Origin: Saccoglossus kowalevskii
Taxonomy: Eukaryota; Hemichordata; Enteropneusta; Harrimaniidae
Length of the DNA stretch: 13,771 nucleotides
NCBI RefSeq assembly: GCF_000003605.2
Contig: NW_003137829.1
Location: 254,243 to 268,013, forward strand
Direction: 5' to 3'
A model generated the notes under the pieces. The model saw only the letters and a list, made by a program, of their open reading frames with translations. It had not been told where the DNA came from and searched no databases. Positions 1 through 7,662 of the stretch are shown here, piece after piece (positions within the stretch are counted from its first letter, which is position 1; each line of letters begins with the position of its first letter). Both the position numbers and the translations under genes were made by a program.

Positions 1-333
1 GGAATAGATTTATAACAAAAGAAACACAATGAAGTTAACTCCTCCATACAAGAGCATGAATCATCCTAATAGTAGAAAGCCTGGTATACTTTAATCACAG
101 TTTATTATGAGAGTGTGACCTGTCTATTATTGCCCACTCAAAGGCCAACAATTGTTATGCTAATCTCAGGTTGAGATAAGAGAATTCAATAGCGGCACTG
201 TTCAAGCAAGCATCGGTGGCTTTGATACAACTTACAAAGTACACTGTTATTCCGTAACTCAGCAATCACCATCAAAGTTTTCATAGTGAAATCTCCTGAA
301 AGAGTTTCTGGTTGCAAAGCTGAAAAGATCAGA
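1..333. other. No gene seen; AT-rich DNA with one degenerate repeat fragment
   Basis: I see no coding region. The segment near 118-160 (gacctgt...gcccactcaaaggccaac) resembles the 93-bp minisatellite units that follow, so it may be a worn outlying unit. Confidence 0.4.
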
Positions 334-870
334 ACAACCTGAGTGAATGGTCAATGGATAGATAGTTTATTACGTGGATTTCAATAAATGTGCTGGCCAC
401 TTAAAAGCCAATCATCCAAAAGAACAATATGTTTGGCCCATTTGTCGGTTACCAGGTGTCTTTGAACATTAATGATTCAATTGTCAGGGCTCACAAAAAA
501 TCTCACAAGAACAACCTGTTTGATTAATCCATTAGTAAGTTACAAGGTGTCTTTTAACATTAAAAAGCCAATCAACTTGACTCACAAAACAATTTCCACT
601 AGTACAACTTGTTTGATTCGCTCATTGGTAGGTTACCAGGTGTCTTTCAATATTTATGAGCCAATCAGCTTGTCTCACAAAACAATTTCCACTAGTACAA
701 CCTGTTTGCTTGGCCCATTGGTAGATTGCCAGGTGTCTTTCAACATTCATAAGCCAATCAACTCGACTCACAAAACAATTCCACTAGTATAACCTGTTTT
801 ATTGGCCCATTGGTAGGTTGCCAGGTGTCTTTTAAATTAAAGAGCCAATCAACTGTTAAAGAACATATTT
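334..870. repeat. ~93-bp minisatellite, about six units
   Basis: Units start at the recurring motif acaacctgttt, at 334, 424, 511, 604, 697 and 789, giving spacings of 90, 87, 93, 93 and 92. Each regular unit carries cattggtaggtt, then ccaggtgtcttt, then gccaatcaac and ctcacaaaacaattccacta. The first two units are more diverged and the last fades after about 870. A possible further worn piece (gacctgtcagattggcc) lies at 939-955. Because 93 is divisible by three, the middle units create a repetitive open frame at 472-792; a one-base loss in the unit before 789 closes it. Confidence 0.85.
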
Positions 871-1320
871 GATATAACAGATATATTGTGCTCCCAGGTG
901 GATGAGCAGATTATTGTGGCTATAAACAAACCACTATGACCTGTCAGATTGGCCTAGAGACATATTGGTTACTACGAGGAAGTTTTTATGCACGTAATGG
1001 TACAAAAAAGCCTAATGAATAACCTGCCAGAATGACACTACAATGTGGAAGATGTACTGTACTGCTTATAGTTGCACATCAAGCGAAAACAAAAATAAAT
1101 TTGATATATAATATCAACAGCATTGTGTACATATAGGAGAAATAAGTAACCAGGTAGACACAGAATTCTGAGTCACCAATCTTTTTTTTCTGCATCAGTA
1201 TCTGAAAATATTCTATCCTTTGTTACGAACTGACGGAGTGTACACCTATCAACAATCTCACTGATTAAAGTAGTTGACTAAGGCTACAATCATCAATCAA
1301 CTATGTCAGTGGGACATTAA
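871..1320. other. No gene seen; AT-rich unique DNA
   Basis: Apart from a possible degenerate minisatellite piece at 939-955 and a T run near 1183, I see no coding, RNA or transposon signature. Confidence 0.4.
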
Positions 1321-1554
1321 GAACCGCAAATTTGCCAGGCTACCACCTCGGCAAATCCACACATAGTGCATATCAGCAAACATCTTGACCAGCCAAGGTT
1401 CGTTTATTCGGCCATAGCCTCATTACTATACCGTGGCAGATTCTACACAGCCTATGTGTATTTAATTGCGCCCTCTTTGGCAATACTAGGAATACTTCAA
1501 TCAATGCATTGCCCAATTCAAATGCTCATTATAGCTGTATCAAGAACCAAATAG
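1321..1554 (+). CDS. Unrecognised open stretch, possibly chance
   Basis: This frame is open for 77 codons after a TAA at 1318-1320 and ends with TAG at 1552-1554. There is no early ATG; the first in-frame alternative start is GTG at 1366. The product would contain a hydrophobic stretch around YVYLIAPSLAILGIL that could span a membrane. The local base composition is somewhat richer in G+C than the surroundings, and the antisense frames are interrupted. I do not recognise the protein and see no convincing splice sites. A run this long is expected by chance in a window this size, so it is listed only as a weak candidate. Confidence 0.1.
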   Translation, partial: EPQICQATTSANPHIVHISKHLDQPRFVYSAIASLLYRGRFYTAYVYLIAPSLAILGILQSMHCPIQMLIIAVSRTK

Positions 1555-1574
1555 AAATGTCTATAGCAGAAGAT

Positions 1575-1580
1575 TTTATT
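1575..1580 (-). promoter_or_regulatory. Possible poly(A) signal AATAAA on the minus strand
   Basis: TTTATT on the plus strand reads AATAAA on the minus strand. It lies about 455 bases beyond the stop codon of the candidate minus-strand exon and is followed in that direction by a U/GU-rich stretch (catttctatttggttcttg), as expected for a cleavage site. The hexamer is common in AT-rich DNA, so it only supports the exon weakly. Confidence 0.25.
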
Positions 1581-1653
1581 CCCAGTCAAGACAATGAGCT
1601 GACATTTTACAATAGGCTACTTGAGGGCTGAAAATCCAGTTAAATCGGTTCAC

Positions 1654-2029
1654 TTTAATAACTGTTTCCCTACTGCATACTAAATAACCGCAGTTGTGAA
1701 ACTTGGCCATCATGAAATGCATGGGAACATTTGTGGGCACAATGCAAGTTGCTATGTTCAATAACATTAACATAGATTTTCAACCAACACATGGTTAAAA
1801 ACAAAGCAACTGCAATTACGATATGTCTCTTGGTATGAACTGGTAATAACTGTTTCCCCACTGCATACTAAATAACCACAATTGTGAAATCCAGCCATCA
1901 TAAAATGCATGGTAACATTTGTGGGCACAATGCAAGTTGCTATGTTCAATAACATTAACATAGATTTTCAACCACCACATGGTTGAAAACAAAGCAACTG
2001 CAATTACGGTAGGTCTCTTGGTATGAACT
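1654..2029. repeat. 188-bp tandem duplication, two copies
   Basis: Copy 1 runs to about 1841 and copy 2 to 2029, offset by exactly 188 bases throughout with no net indel. Shared blocks include taataactgtttccc (1656 and 1844) and gggcacaatgcaagttgc. The copies differ by roughly a dozen substitutions. Each yields a short minus-strand open frame of the same beginning, which is a by-product of the duplication. Confidence 0.9.
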
Positions 2030-2034
2030 ATTCT

Positions 2035-2218
2035 TCATAGATTACCATAAACCATGCCTGAGGCAGAGCACATCAAAGGAATGAATGTATGCCAGGTGCC
2101 TGCATCAGTAGGAACAAGTACATGATCAGTGACAGTCTTCATAAATAGTTCAATCAATGGCAGTGGAATCTGTGGAAGAGCTGCAAAAAATGCATTCTTC
2201 CTTATTGGCAACACAGTG
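2035..2218 (-). CDS. Candidate last exon of an unidentified minus-strand gene
   Basis: The minus strand reads about 60 codons to a TGA at 2037-2035, preceded at its 5' end by a possible splice acceptor (tatattgtag, with the AG at 2220-2219). One base completes a codon split by the intron, then TVLPIRKNAFFAALPQIPL follows. The remaining residues include TDAGTWHTFIPLMC and end GMVYGNL. Composition is protein-like, with prolines, a tryptophan and hydrophobic runs, and G+C is higher than in the flanks. A poly(A)-like AATAAA lies about 455 bases downstream. I do not recognise the family. No upstream exon of matching phase was found with confidence; the nearest good donor (CAG/GTATGT at 4312) has a stop soon upstream in the needed frame. 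The plus strand is also partly open here, so strand is not certain. Confidence 0.25.
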
Positions 2219-2235
2219 CTACAATATATGGTTTA

Positions 2236-3190
2236 TGATCAATTGTCATATGCTACATCCTTTTTGATTGGTTGCATGCTTTAAGCAGTGCCTCCAATCA
2301 GATCTATGCATTTTAAAGTGTCAAATATGCAATCTCTCTGCAGAATCATAAAGGTTTGTGGCAGTTACATTTATTTAAATTAATCTTGCAAAAAAGTTTC
2401 ACTGGAAAAACCATAAACATGTCAGCAGGTTATAAAGTGTACAACCAGTAAAGTCCAGTAAAAATATGGTTTGACATTTTTGATGAAAATTGAGAAAAAA
2501 AGATCTCTGTACTTTATGAAACATGTTGACATGAAGTTGCATCAGCTGTTTTTCATCATTAAAAGGACTCTGTAAATTCAGGCTACTTGATTTCTCGGTT
2601 TTACACTTCCGCTGGGCAGGAATTAAGTAGCAATACCAAAGCACATAGAGTATTGTTATCCCTCGTTTGAAAATAAATACAAAAGTTCATGAAAAGCAGC
2701 GAAATAAACACTCATGCATGCACAGGTAGGTGACCTATGTTTCTTCATTGAGTCATGGCTTCAAGAAAGTTGAAAAATGGTGCTAAGTAAAGCTACTGTT
2801 TTGGAAAACACATGTTAAACAAACAGACACAGACAATGTCTATGACAAGAATTAAAAGTCTACAATGAAAGTGATGACATGTTTTGATGATTTTTCAGTG
2901 TAGCTTTATCACGGTAATCATTAATCATCTCAACACAGACAAACTTAATGAGTAAAAACACGCAGCTTAAAGGAAATCAATCTAGACAAATTTTGAAATT
3001 TGACTTCCTGATTGTGTGCCATAATTGATTAAATATTCAAGTAGTGGACCTCCTCCCATACTCAAAAAAGTCTGGCACAAGTCTCACTGAATAGAAAATA
3101 AGATCTCCAGCTGTTTTTTCACACTTGATTACACATGTTTTCGCTAAAACACAAGTAATGAGTTACTTCATGAAACAAATACAGTTTTAT
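2236..3190. other. No gene seen; intron-like AT-rich DNA
   Basis: An 81-residue minus-strand open frame at 2399-2644 has no recognisable features and is of chance length. A shorter minus-strand open stretch near 3063-3142 follows an acceptor-like gttttag but lacks a good donor. I see no repeats or RNA genes. Confidence 0.4.
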
Positions 3191-3193
3191 TGT

Positions 3194-3242
3194 ATATTAT
3201 ATTATATTATATTATATTATATTATATTATATTATATTATAT
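3194..3242. repeat. Pentanucleotide microsatellite (ATATT)n
   Basis: About nine to ten uninterrupted copies of a 5-base TATTA/ATATT unit, uniform enough to suggest recent slippage. Confidence 0.95.
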
Positions 3243-3328
3243 ATGGGATTTTTTTCTATTACATCATAGTACAATCGTTGTAGTACTAACCGTTGTATGG
3301 TCATACCGGTAATCGTTTCCTCCAGTCC

Positions 3329-3350
3329 CTATACCTTCAATAAGGTATAG
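3329..3350. repeat. Perfect 9-bp inverted repeat (hairpin)
   Basis: CTATACCTT and AAGGTATAG are perfect complements separated by CAAT. No gene or terminator context is evident. It lies upstream of the first foldback element and may be incidental. Confidence 0.5.
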
Positions 3351-3405
3351 AAGCACATCTCCAATAGTGGCACATACATGTATAAACATAAAATAGCATT
3401 CCATG

Positions 3406-3580
3406 TACTGTAAAATACTTTTTAGCTTGAATTGTCGCTGAAAAAACTTTTTGGGTGTTCTGTATATTATTTATTTTCACTGATTTTTGAAGGTGAAATA
3501 TATTTCACTGAATCATTGCTTCAACGGAAATAGCGAATATTACCGGGTAGTTGCGAACAAAAATAAAGTATTTTACAGTA
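3406..3580 (-). mobile_element. TA-flanked foldback element (MITE), copy 1, inverted
   Basis: The 175-bp element begins tactgtaaaatactt and ends aaagtattttacagta, giving near-perfect terminal inverted repeats about 15-20 bp long. Reverse-complementing it aligns its interior with the other two copies: shared blocks are gattcagtgaaa, caaaaatcagtgaaaata and acacccaaaaag. It is therefore in the opposite orientation. It has no coding capacity. Ends in TA/CTGTAAAA fit a TA target duplication, as in Tc1/mariner-type non-autonomous elements. The superfamily is an inference. Confidence 0.8.
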
Positions 3581-4653
3581 TTTAAAATATTACTTATTTT
3601 AACCTTTGTAATTTACACTAGCGTAACCTAGAATACTATAAATCATTAAATGTCATTGATATTTAATTTCACAAATATTTGCCAAAATAATGAAATTAAA
3701 ACCACTATAAAAGCATTTAAACTAATGGCCACCACACCCATGGATAAACATCCCAAGCAAGCAGTGTTACTCATACTGAATAACCCAACCTTCACACAGT
3801 TTGCCCACTTGTCAGATATCATCACTGAAGTTTAATGTTAAGGTGTGGGTAACCAACTAGATGGCCTTGTAAAAACCACAGGTTCACCTTGAATAACTAA
3901 TCAACCAGAATAAAACTTAGACAAAGGATGCTATGATAGGTGTGCAAACTTTTGCTTTCACTTTTTAACTGCGCCAGATTATTTTAAATGATGATGACAG
4001 GTACAGATACTTTCACCTCTGACTTCTGCTTTTGTGCGTGTGTAAGCAAGACAATGCCCTTCTAGTAATAATATTTATTTAACAATTTTTTAAATAGAAA
4101 AAGAAAAATATGAAAGATACATAGAAATGATAAAAAAGCAACCATCTTGTTGTTGCAACTTTCATAATACACAATACTGGTATTGGCAAGTAGAATTGGT
4201 TAATTGTATAAAGTGGCAAGTAATACTGAGTAAAATACCAGGTACTGGGGGGGGGGGTAATTATCCCATCTGAAGGAAGCCAATCAAGAAGTGAATAAAT
4301 AAAACACATACCTGATAATGGCAGCATTCATGCAATAAAGAGATCTATTAAAATACCATCACTATGATGTCATTTGTTATCTACATGCCAAAAGCATTGC
4401 TACAAGGCAAGTCTAGTTTTACCACATAAATAACAGATTTTTGCAAGAGAGAATTTCTGCAAATTTTACAAGTCGGTGGAAATCACAAAATTTTGGAGCA
4501 GTCAAAATTTCTCTGGTGTTCTAAAACACTTCGAAAAACGTTGTCTCCAAAATGCTGGAAATCAAATCAAAGCAAAAATTAAACTGTTTACAATGTACCC
4601 TTTATATAAATGTTAACTGAGATCATGCTAGCAAATCAAATTGTCCTTTAACA
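3581..4653. other. No gene seen; intergenic or intron-like, with an 11-G run
   Basis: Short opposing open frames overlap at 3650-3835 and neither is recognisable. A run of 11 G occurs at 4247-4257. A splice-donor-like CAG/GTATGT lies on the minus strand at 4312, but no exon could be built around it. The rest is AT-rich unique DNA. Confidence 0.4.
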
Positions 4654-4865
4654 TACTGTAGAATACTTTATTTTTGCTTGGAATTTATTTTCGCTATTTT
4701 TGCTGAATGGATGATTCCGTGAAAATAAAATCCAGCGAATATACTTTTTTTCCTCCATTTCACATTAAATTCATCAAAAATCAGTGAAAATAAGTTCCAT
4801 ACAAAACGCCCAAAAAGCCTTTTCAGTGAAAATTAATTCCAGCGAAAATAAAGTATTCCACAGTA
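4654..4865 (+). mobile_element. TA-flanked foldback element (MITE), copy 2
   Basis: This 212-bp copy begins tactgtagaatactttattt and ends aaagtattccacagta. The terminal inverted repeats extend about 35-40 bp imperfectly (ttttcgc...ggaattaattttc). Interior blocks gattccgtgaaaataaaatc, aatcagtgaaaataa and cgcccaaaaagcc match copies 1 and 3. It is non-coding and was probably mobilised by a transposase encoded elsewhere. Confidence 0.85.
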
Positions 4866-5219
4866 CATAAATTCATGTAAGTCCAAAGTGTTGTTTGTTT
4901 TACCAAGGCATGGATTGAAATTTGGGTAAATCAACGTCTCCGACATTTACTTATAAGCTAGGCACTTCTGATATGCCGGTAAGTACAACCATGCACCAGT
5001 TTGAATGAATTACATTCTATAATCCCCCATGAAGTTGTACTTGCATGGACGCTACCCTTGGAAATAGGTTAACATTTCAAGTATAAAATGATATGACCTC
5101 TGCTGCAAATGGATTCGGAACAACATTTGAAAAGAAATAATTAAAACCTGCGCAATAAGATATCAACCAGTTTCCATACGACAATGCAGACAACAAGACC
5201 TTTTGACATATTCCAATTC
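4866..5219. other. No gene seen
   Basis: AT-rich unique DNA without recognisable coding, repeat or RNA features. Confidence 0.35.
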
Positions 5220-5450
5220 TTATTCAGAATGAAACTTGTGCAGATCAAATATCAGCTTCACCGATTTTAAACTACCTGTGGATTCGCAAACAAACTTGTT
5301 GTTTATAAAATCTTGCATTGTTTTATTCATTCTGTGAGTTGCATACATGTGCGTAACACTATCATGCAGAAAACTTAAGTTATCTGAGCCAAACATTGGC
5401 ACTAACCGTTTGACAGTAAGTTCCGACAAAATGACAAATATCAAAAATGA
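5220..5450 (-). CDS. Unrecognised open stretch, possibly exonic
   Basis: The minus strand is open for about 76 codons from just after an acceptor-like ctgacag (5457-5451) to TAA at 5222-5220. A good donor-like sequence (CAG/GTAGTT) sits at 5276, so an exon of 175 bases (5276-5450) is possible. Residues such as SDNLSFLHDSVTHMYATHR look protein-like. There is no ATG near the start, no family is recognised, and neighbouring exons of matching phase were not found. It abuts, head to head, the plus-strand open stretch that starts at 5451. Both cannot readily be parts of one gene, and either may be chance. Confidence 0.13.
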   Translation of the reverse strand, partial: SFLIFVILSELTVKRLVPMFGSDNLSFLHDSVTHMYATHRMNKTMQDFINNKFVCESTGSLKSVKLIFDLHKFHSE

Positions 5451-5933
5451 CTGTCAGCAACCCGTAAGAATGCATGCCTTGGAAAGGAGAACAGTTTTTG
5501 TACAAGTACCCACCTTGAAATTGTAATGCATTTTTTCAACAACCATAGCTCCTTGGATACAGTGAAAATTGTTAAGTTGACAAAAGTAGCCTCCTCTCTA
5601 CCAAAGATGAATAGCTTTATCCACACATTGAAGGACAAGGATGAGACAGCTACAGAGGTGAACCGGGCATGTGACAACAAAATAACAACACACAGATCCT
5701 TGTTTTACTCTGTCGGCCGCCAACTACGACTGAATGAAAACACTCGACTAGAAAGCATGGCTTTCATCGTACCACCATTAGGCTCTGAGTAGATGAATAC
5801 ACACGTCTTGTGGAGACAGAATAGTGGCGATTTTCCCAATGTTATCAGAATTACTAAATGGCAACTCAATGGCAAGCAAACAAAAACTATTGTACAACAC
5901 ACGCACTGGTTATATTACACTTTCGCTCAATAA
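5451..5933 (+). pseudogene. Unrecognised open stretch with one internal stop
   Basis: One plus-strand frame stays open for 113 codons, reaches TAG at 5790-5792, then continues open another 46 codons to TAA at 5931-5933. The first ATG is at 5526, which would give 88 residues before the TAG. An acceptor-like actgtcag precedes the open part (5449-5456). The composition is charged and protein-like (LKDKDETATEV, SVGRQLRLNENTRLESM), the G+C is higher than in the flanks, and the antisense frame is strongly hydrophobic, as expected for the complement of a charged protein. No domain is recognised. It may be a decayed exon or transposon fragment, or chance; one or two open runs of this length are expected at random. 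Confidence 0.25.
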
Positions 5934-6001
5934 CTCACTCAGGAGGGTCATTCACATTTACAGAGACGGGGTACACAATGCTACTTGTATGAATGCTTTT
6001 T

Positions 6002-6302
6002 ACTTTAAGAACTCTAACTGAACTTGAAGTCACTTTTGCTAACTGTAGATCAATCCACCTTGATTTTAAGAACTCTAACTGAACTTGAAGTCACTTTTGC
6101 TAACTGTAGATCAATCCACCTTGATTTTAAGAACTCTATCTGAACTTGAGGTCACTTTGGCAACTGTAGATCAATCCACCTTGATTTTAGGAATTCTATT
6201 TCAACTTGCAGTCACTTTTGCCAACTGTAAATCAATCCACCTTGATTTTAGTAAATCTATTTCAACTTGCAGTCACTTTTGCCAACTGTAAATCAATCCA
6301 CC
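6002..6302. repeat. 61-bp satellite array, left part
   Basis: About five units at 60-61-bp spacing (anchors at 6007, 6068, 6129, 6189 and 6250). A unit reads caatccaccttgatttta, then a variable octamer-like block, then aacttgcagtcacttttgcc and aactgtaaat. The first three units carry aagaactctaactgaacttg; the last two carry the aggaattct or agtaaatct type that dominates the right part. The array stops abruptly at 6302 because of the inserted transposon. Confidence 0.95.
6294..6302. repeat. 9-bp target-site duplication, left copy
   Basis: CAATCCACC directly precedes the transposon and recurs immediately after it at 7654-7662. Removing the element and one copy restores a perfect satellite unit (gtaaat, CAATCCACC, ttgatttta). 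Confidence 0.9.
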
Positions 6303-6373
6303 TACCCCAGACCATTCGTCCCGGTGTTATCGCTATCGCCACACGAGACTCCAGCTTGTCTCCTATACAATTT
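6303..6373 (+). repeat. Left terminal inverted repeat, 71 bp
   Basis: Identical over all 71 bases to the reverse complement of 7583-7653. The match ends sharply after ctatacaattt, where the left side continues tccttccg and the right tgactgcgc (read inward: gactgcgc). Confidence 0.97.
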
Positions 6374-6662
6374 TCCTTCCGCCCACTTAATTTTAATATT
6401 CATATGACCTTTGCACTGACATCGATAGCCAATCGCATTCGACCGCGGACGTCACTCTAAATAAACAACTGAATAAATTAATATACCATATTTGGAAGAT
6501 AGCGGGTAAATTCAACGTTGTTGGTGTGTTCCTTCGGGTTCCGAAGTCGCACGAAACGAGTTCATGTTCCGTTATCTTTCGCAAGTAAAACAGGTCGATA
6601 TGTATTAAACATGGCATTTGTTTTCTTGTTTTAACCCCCTTATTACGCAAGCTTCCGTCGAA

Positions 6663-6875
6663 GTGGTGTTTTTTTCGACGATTTGTGGCATGTTGCAAAA
6701 CGAACGAAACATTGCGGCATTCTTAGCGGTGGATAAGGGATCGACTATGTCGTCACATTTATGTCTCGTTTGAAAGAGAATAAACAACCGCTCAGAAAAA
6801 TATGTTGCTAATATTTAAGTGCGGTGCCTTGAAATCGCCTGCCCGACGTCCAAATTTCAAAAGGATGTTCGATTT
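6663..6875 (+). pseudogene. Decayed upstream copy of the zinc-finger segment
   Basis: Blocks in this stretch match the intact ORF region downstream. tgttgcaaaac and cggcattcttagcggtgg (about 6690-6732) match tgttgcaaaac and cggcattctcagcgatgg (about 7014-7075). cgactatgtcgtcacattta matches cgactctgtcgtctcatgta. gccttgaaatcgcctgcc occurs in both. In this copy the start ATG has become GTG, roughly 215 coding bases including the first CxxC are deleted, and the second CxxC is cut by TGT to TGA (SSHLCLV then stop). After the stop the frame shifts. Further on it reads ALKSPARRPNFKRMFDLQ, extending beyond the homologous part of the downstream copy, so it may preserve sequence the other has lost. Confidence 0.7.
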
Positions 6876-7071
6876 GCAATGACGACCGTTCATATGTACT
6901 AGGCGACGTTACTAATTACTACTAGGGTCGGTGTTTGCATTAAGAATTATAGAACAAAAGATCAGCAAAGCGGTGCTTTTGTCGGCGATTTTGTCAAAGG
7001 GAATATTGATAATATGTTGCAAAACAGAATCGCGAGTTGGGTGAAAAATTGCGCCGGCGGCATTCTCAGCG

Positions 7072-7485
7072 ATGGCGACACCCGAGAAACACCGTGTCAC
7101 GGTGCATTCGTGCATCAGTACACCGAAGAAATACATACATATTGTTGCGGACGACTATTGTAGACTGTGTTCGTGTAGTCTTCGAGTTTGTGGACAGTTA
7201 AAGTCGTGTGTGAATTTATTCAAGCCACGAAAAGCAGGAGGGATAACTTATGGAAATCGTCTTTCCAATTTGATCCAGTGCGACGTTGTGAAAGGAGCGA
7301 CTCTGTCGTCTCATGTATGTCTAGTTTGTAAGAGAAAGATTGATAGCGCAGAAAAATCCGCCAATAATGTAAAACAGTGGCGTGAAATTGTCAGTCATTC
7401 TAATATCTCCCAACCTGTGAACGAAAGGGTTAAGCGTGCTGCCTTGAAATCGCCTGCCAAAACTAAAATGGGGCGTGTCACGTGA
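7072..7485 (+). CDS. ZAD-like zinc-finger protein fragment inside the transposon
   Basis: A 137-residue ORF with a good start context (gcgATGG). Residues 29-90 carry YCRLC (C30, C33), a central NLFKP and RLSNLI, then HVCLVCKRKI (C83, C86). This is the C-x2-C...C-x2-C layout of ZAD-type treble-clef zinc fingers, which mediate protein contacts or DNA binding at the N-terminus of many animal proteins. The tail (residues 100-137) is basic, including KSPAK. No transposase or other catalytic domain follows; the stop lies about 100 bases before the right inverted repeat. It could be the N-terminal exon of the family's own transposase left after internal deletion, or a captured host exon (a Pack-MULE-like event). 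The family is inferred from the cysteine spacing, not from a search. Confidence 0.6.
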   Translation: MATPEKHRVTVHSCISTPKKYIHIVADDYCRLCSCSLRVCGQLKSCVNLFKPRKAGGITYGNRLSNLIQCDVVKGATLSSHVCLVCKRKIDSAEKSANNVKQWREIVSHSNISQPVNERVKRAALKSPAKTKMGRVT

Positions 7486-7486
7486 C
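7477..7486. promoter_or_regulatory. Perfect E-box palindrome GTCACGTGAC
   Basis: A 10-bp perfect palindrome containing CACGTG, matching the core bound by bHLH-zip factors (USF, Myc/Max or TFE type; the CLEAR consensus). It overlaps the stop codon region of the transposon ORF. Use as a binding site is inference. Confidence 0.35.
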
Positions 7487-7582
7487 TTTGTTTACTAAAG
7501 ATAGCGTGGGCGTTTGATTGACACTCAACTCATTAGTATTCCACCAATCACAGCTACATCTACTTTCTGGATGTGCGCAGTC

Positions 7583-7653
7583 AAATTGTATAGGAGACAA
7601 GCTGGAGTCTCGTGTGGCGATAGCGATAACACCGGGACGAATGGTCTGGGGTA
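7583..7653 (-). repeat. Right terminal inverted repeat, 71 bp
   Basis: The perfect reverse complement of 6303-6373, ending CTGGGGTA at the junction with the second CAATCCACC. Confidence 0.97.
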
Positions 7654-7662
7654 CAATCCACC
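7654..7662. repeat. 9-bp target-site duplication, right copy
   Basis: CAATCCACC, identical to 6294-6302, followed at once by the rest of the interrupted satellite unit. Confidence 0.9.

Larger units (their letters stand above)
6303..7653 (+). mobile_element. Non-autonomous TIR DNA transposon, Mutator-like or related
   Basis: A 1,351-bp insertion in the 61-bp satellite. It begins TACCCCAGACCATTCG, ends with the exact reverse complement, and is bracketed by a 9-bp direct repeat. Long inverted repeats plus a 9-bp duplication are typical of Mutator-like elements. Merlin or KDZ-type elements (about 8-9 bp) remain possible; hAT and P (8 bp), piggyBac and Tc1/mariner do not fit. The element is richer in G+C and CpG than its flanks. 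It encodes no transposase, only a zinc-finger ORF (7072-7485) and a decayed upstream copy of the same segment, so it would depend on a transposase in trans. Identical terminal repeats and an intact target duplication point to a recent insertion. Confidence 0.9.

Noticed and set aside
472-792. 106-residue plus-strand open frame
   Set aside because: It is entirely the translation of the 93-bp tandem repeat, whose length is a multiple of three. It ends where one unit lost a base, and there is no domain or independent coding evidence.
1576-1961. Minus-strand open frames of 63-65 residues sharing the same start
   Set aside because: They are duplicate by-products of the 188-bp tandem duplication, and 188 is not divisible by three. 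No coding evidence.
2399-2644. 81-residue minus-strand open frame
   Set aside because: Chance length for AT-rich DNA, no recognisable motif, no splice or start context.
3650-3835. Open frames on both strands over the same stretch
   Set aside because: The plus frame looks soluble and the minus frame membrane-like, as complements often do. Neither has consistent splice sites or a recognised family.
4079-4327. 82-residue minus-strand open frame beside a CAG/GTATGT donor
   Set aside because: It crosses the G run and AT-rich DNA. The frame that would join the candidate exon at 2218 meets a stop shortly upstream of the donor.
5441-5902. Minus-strand open frames at 5441-5680 and 5705-5902
   Set aside because: They are antisense to the more protein-like plus frame and mostly hydrophobic. 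A GTGGGT donor at 5513 leads into a stop when joined to the next acceptor.
6393-7136. Minus-strand open frames of 60-101 residues within the transposon
   Set aside because: They are antisense to the zinc-finger segment and its decayed copy, with no motifs of their own.
6303-7653. TA target duplication (Tc1/mariner type) for the large transposon
   Set aside because: The ends do read TA...TA, but the satellite has no TA at that site, while a 9-bp duplication restores the unit exactly.
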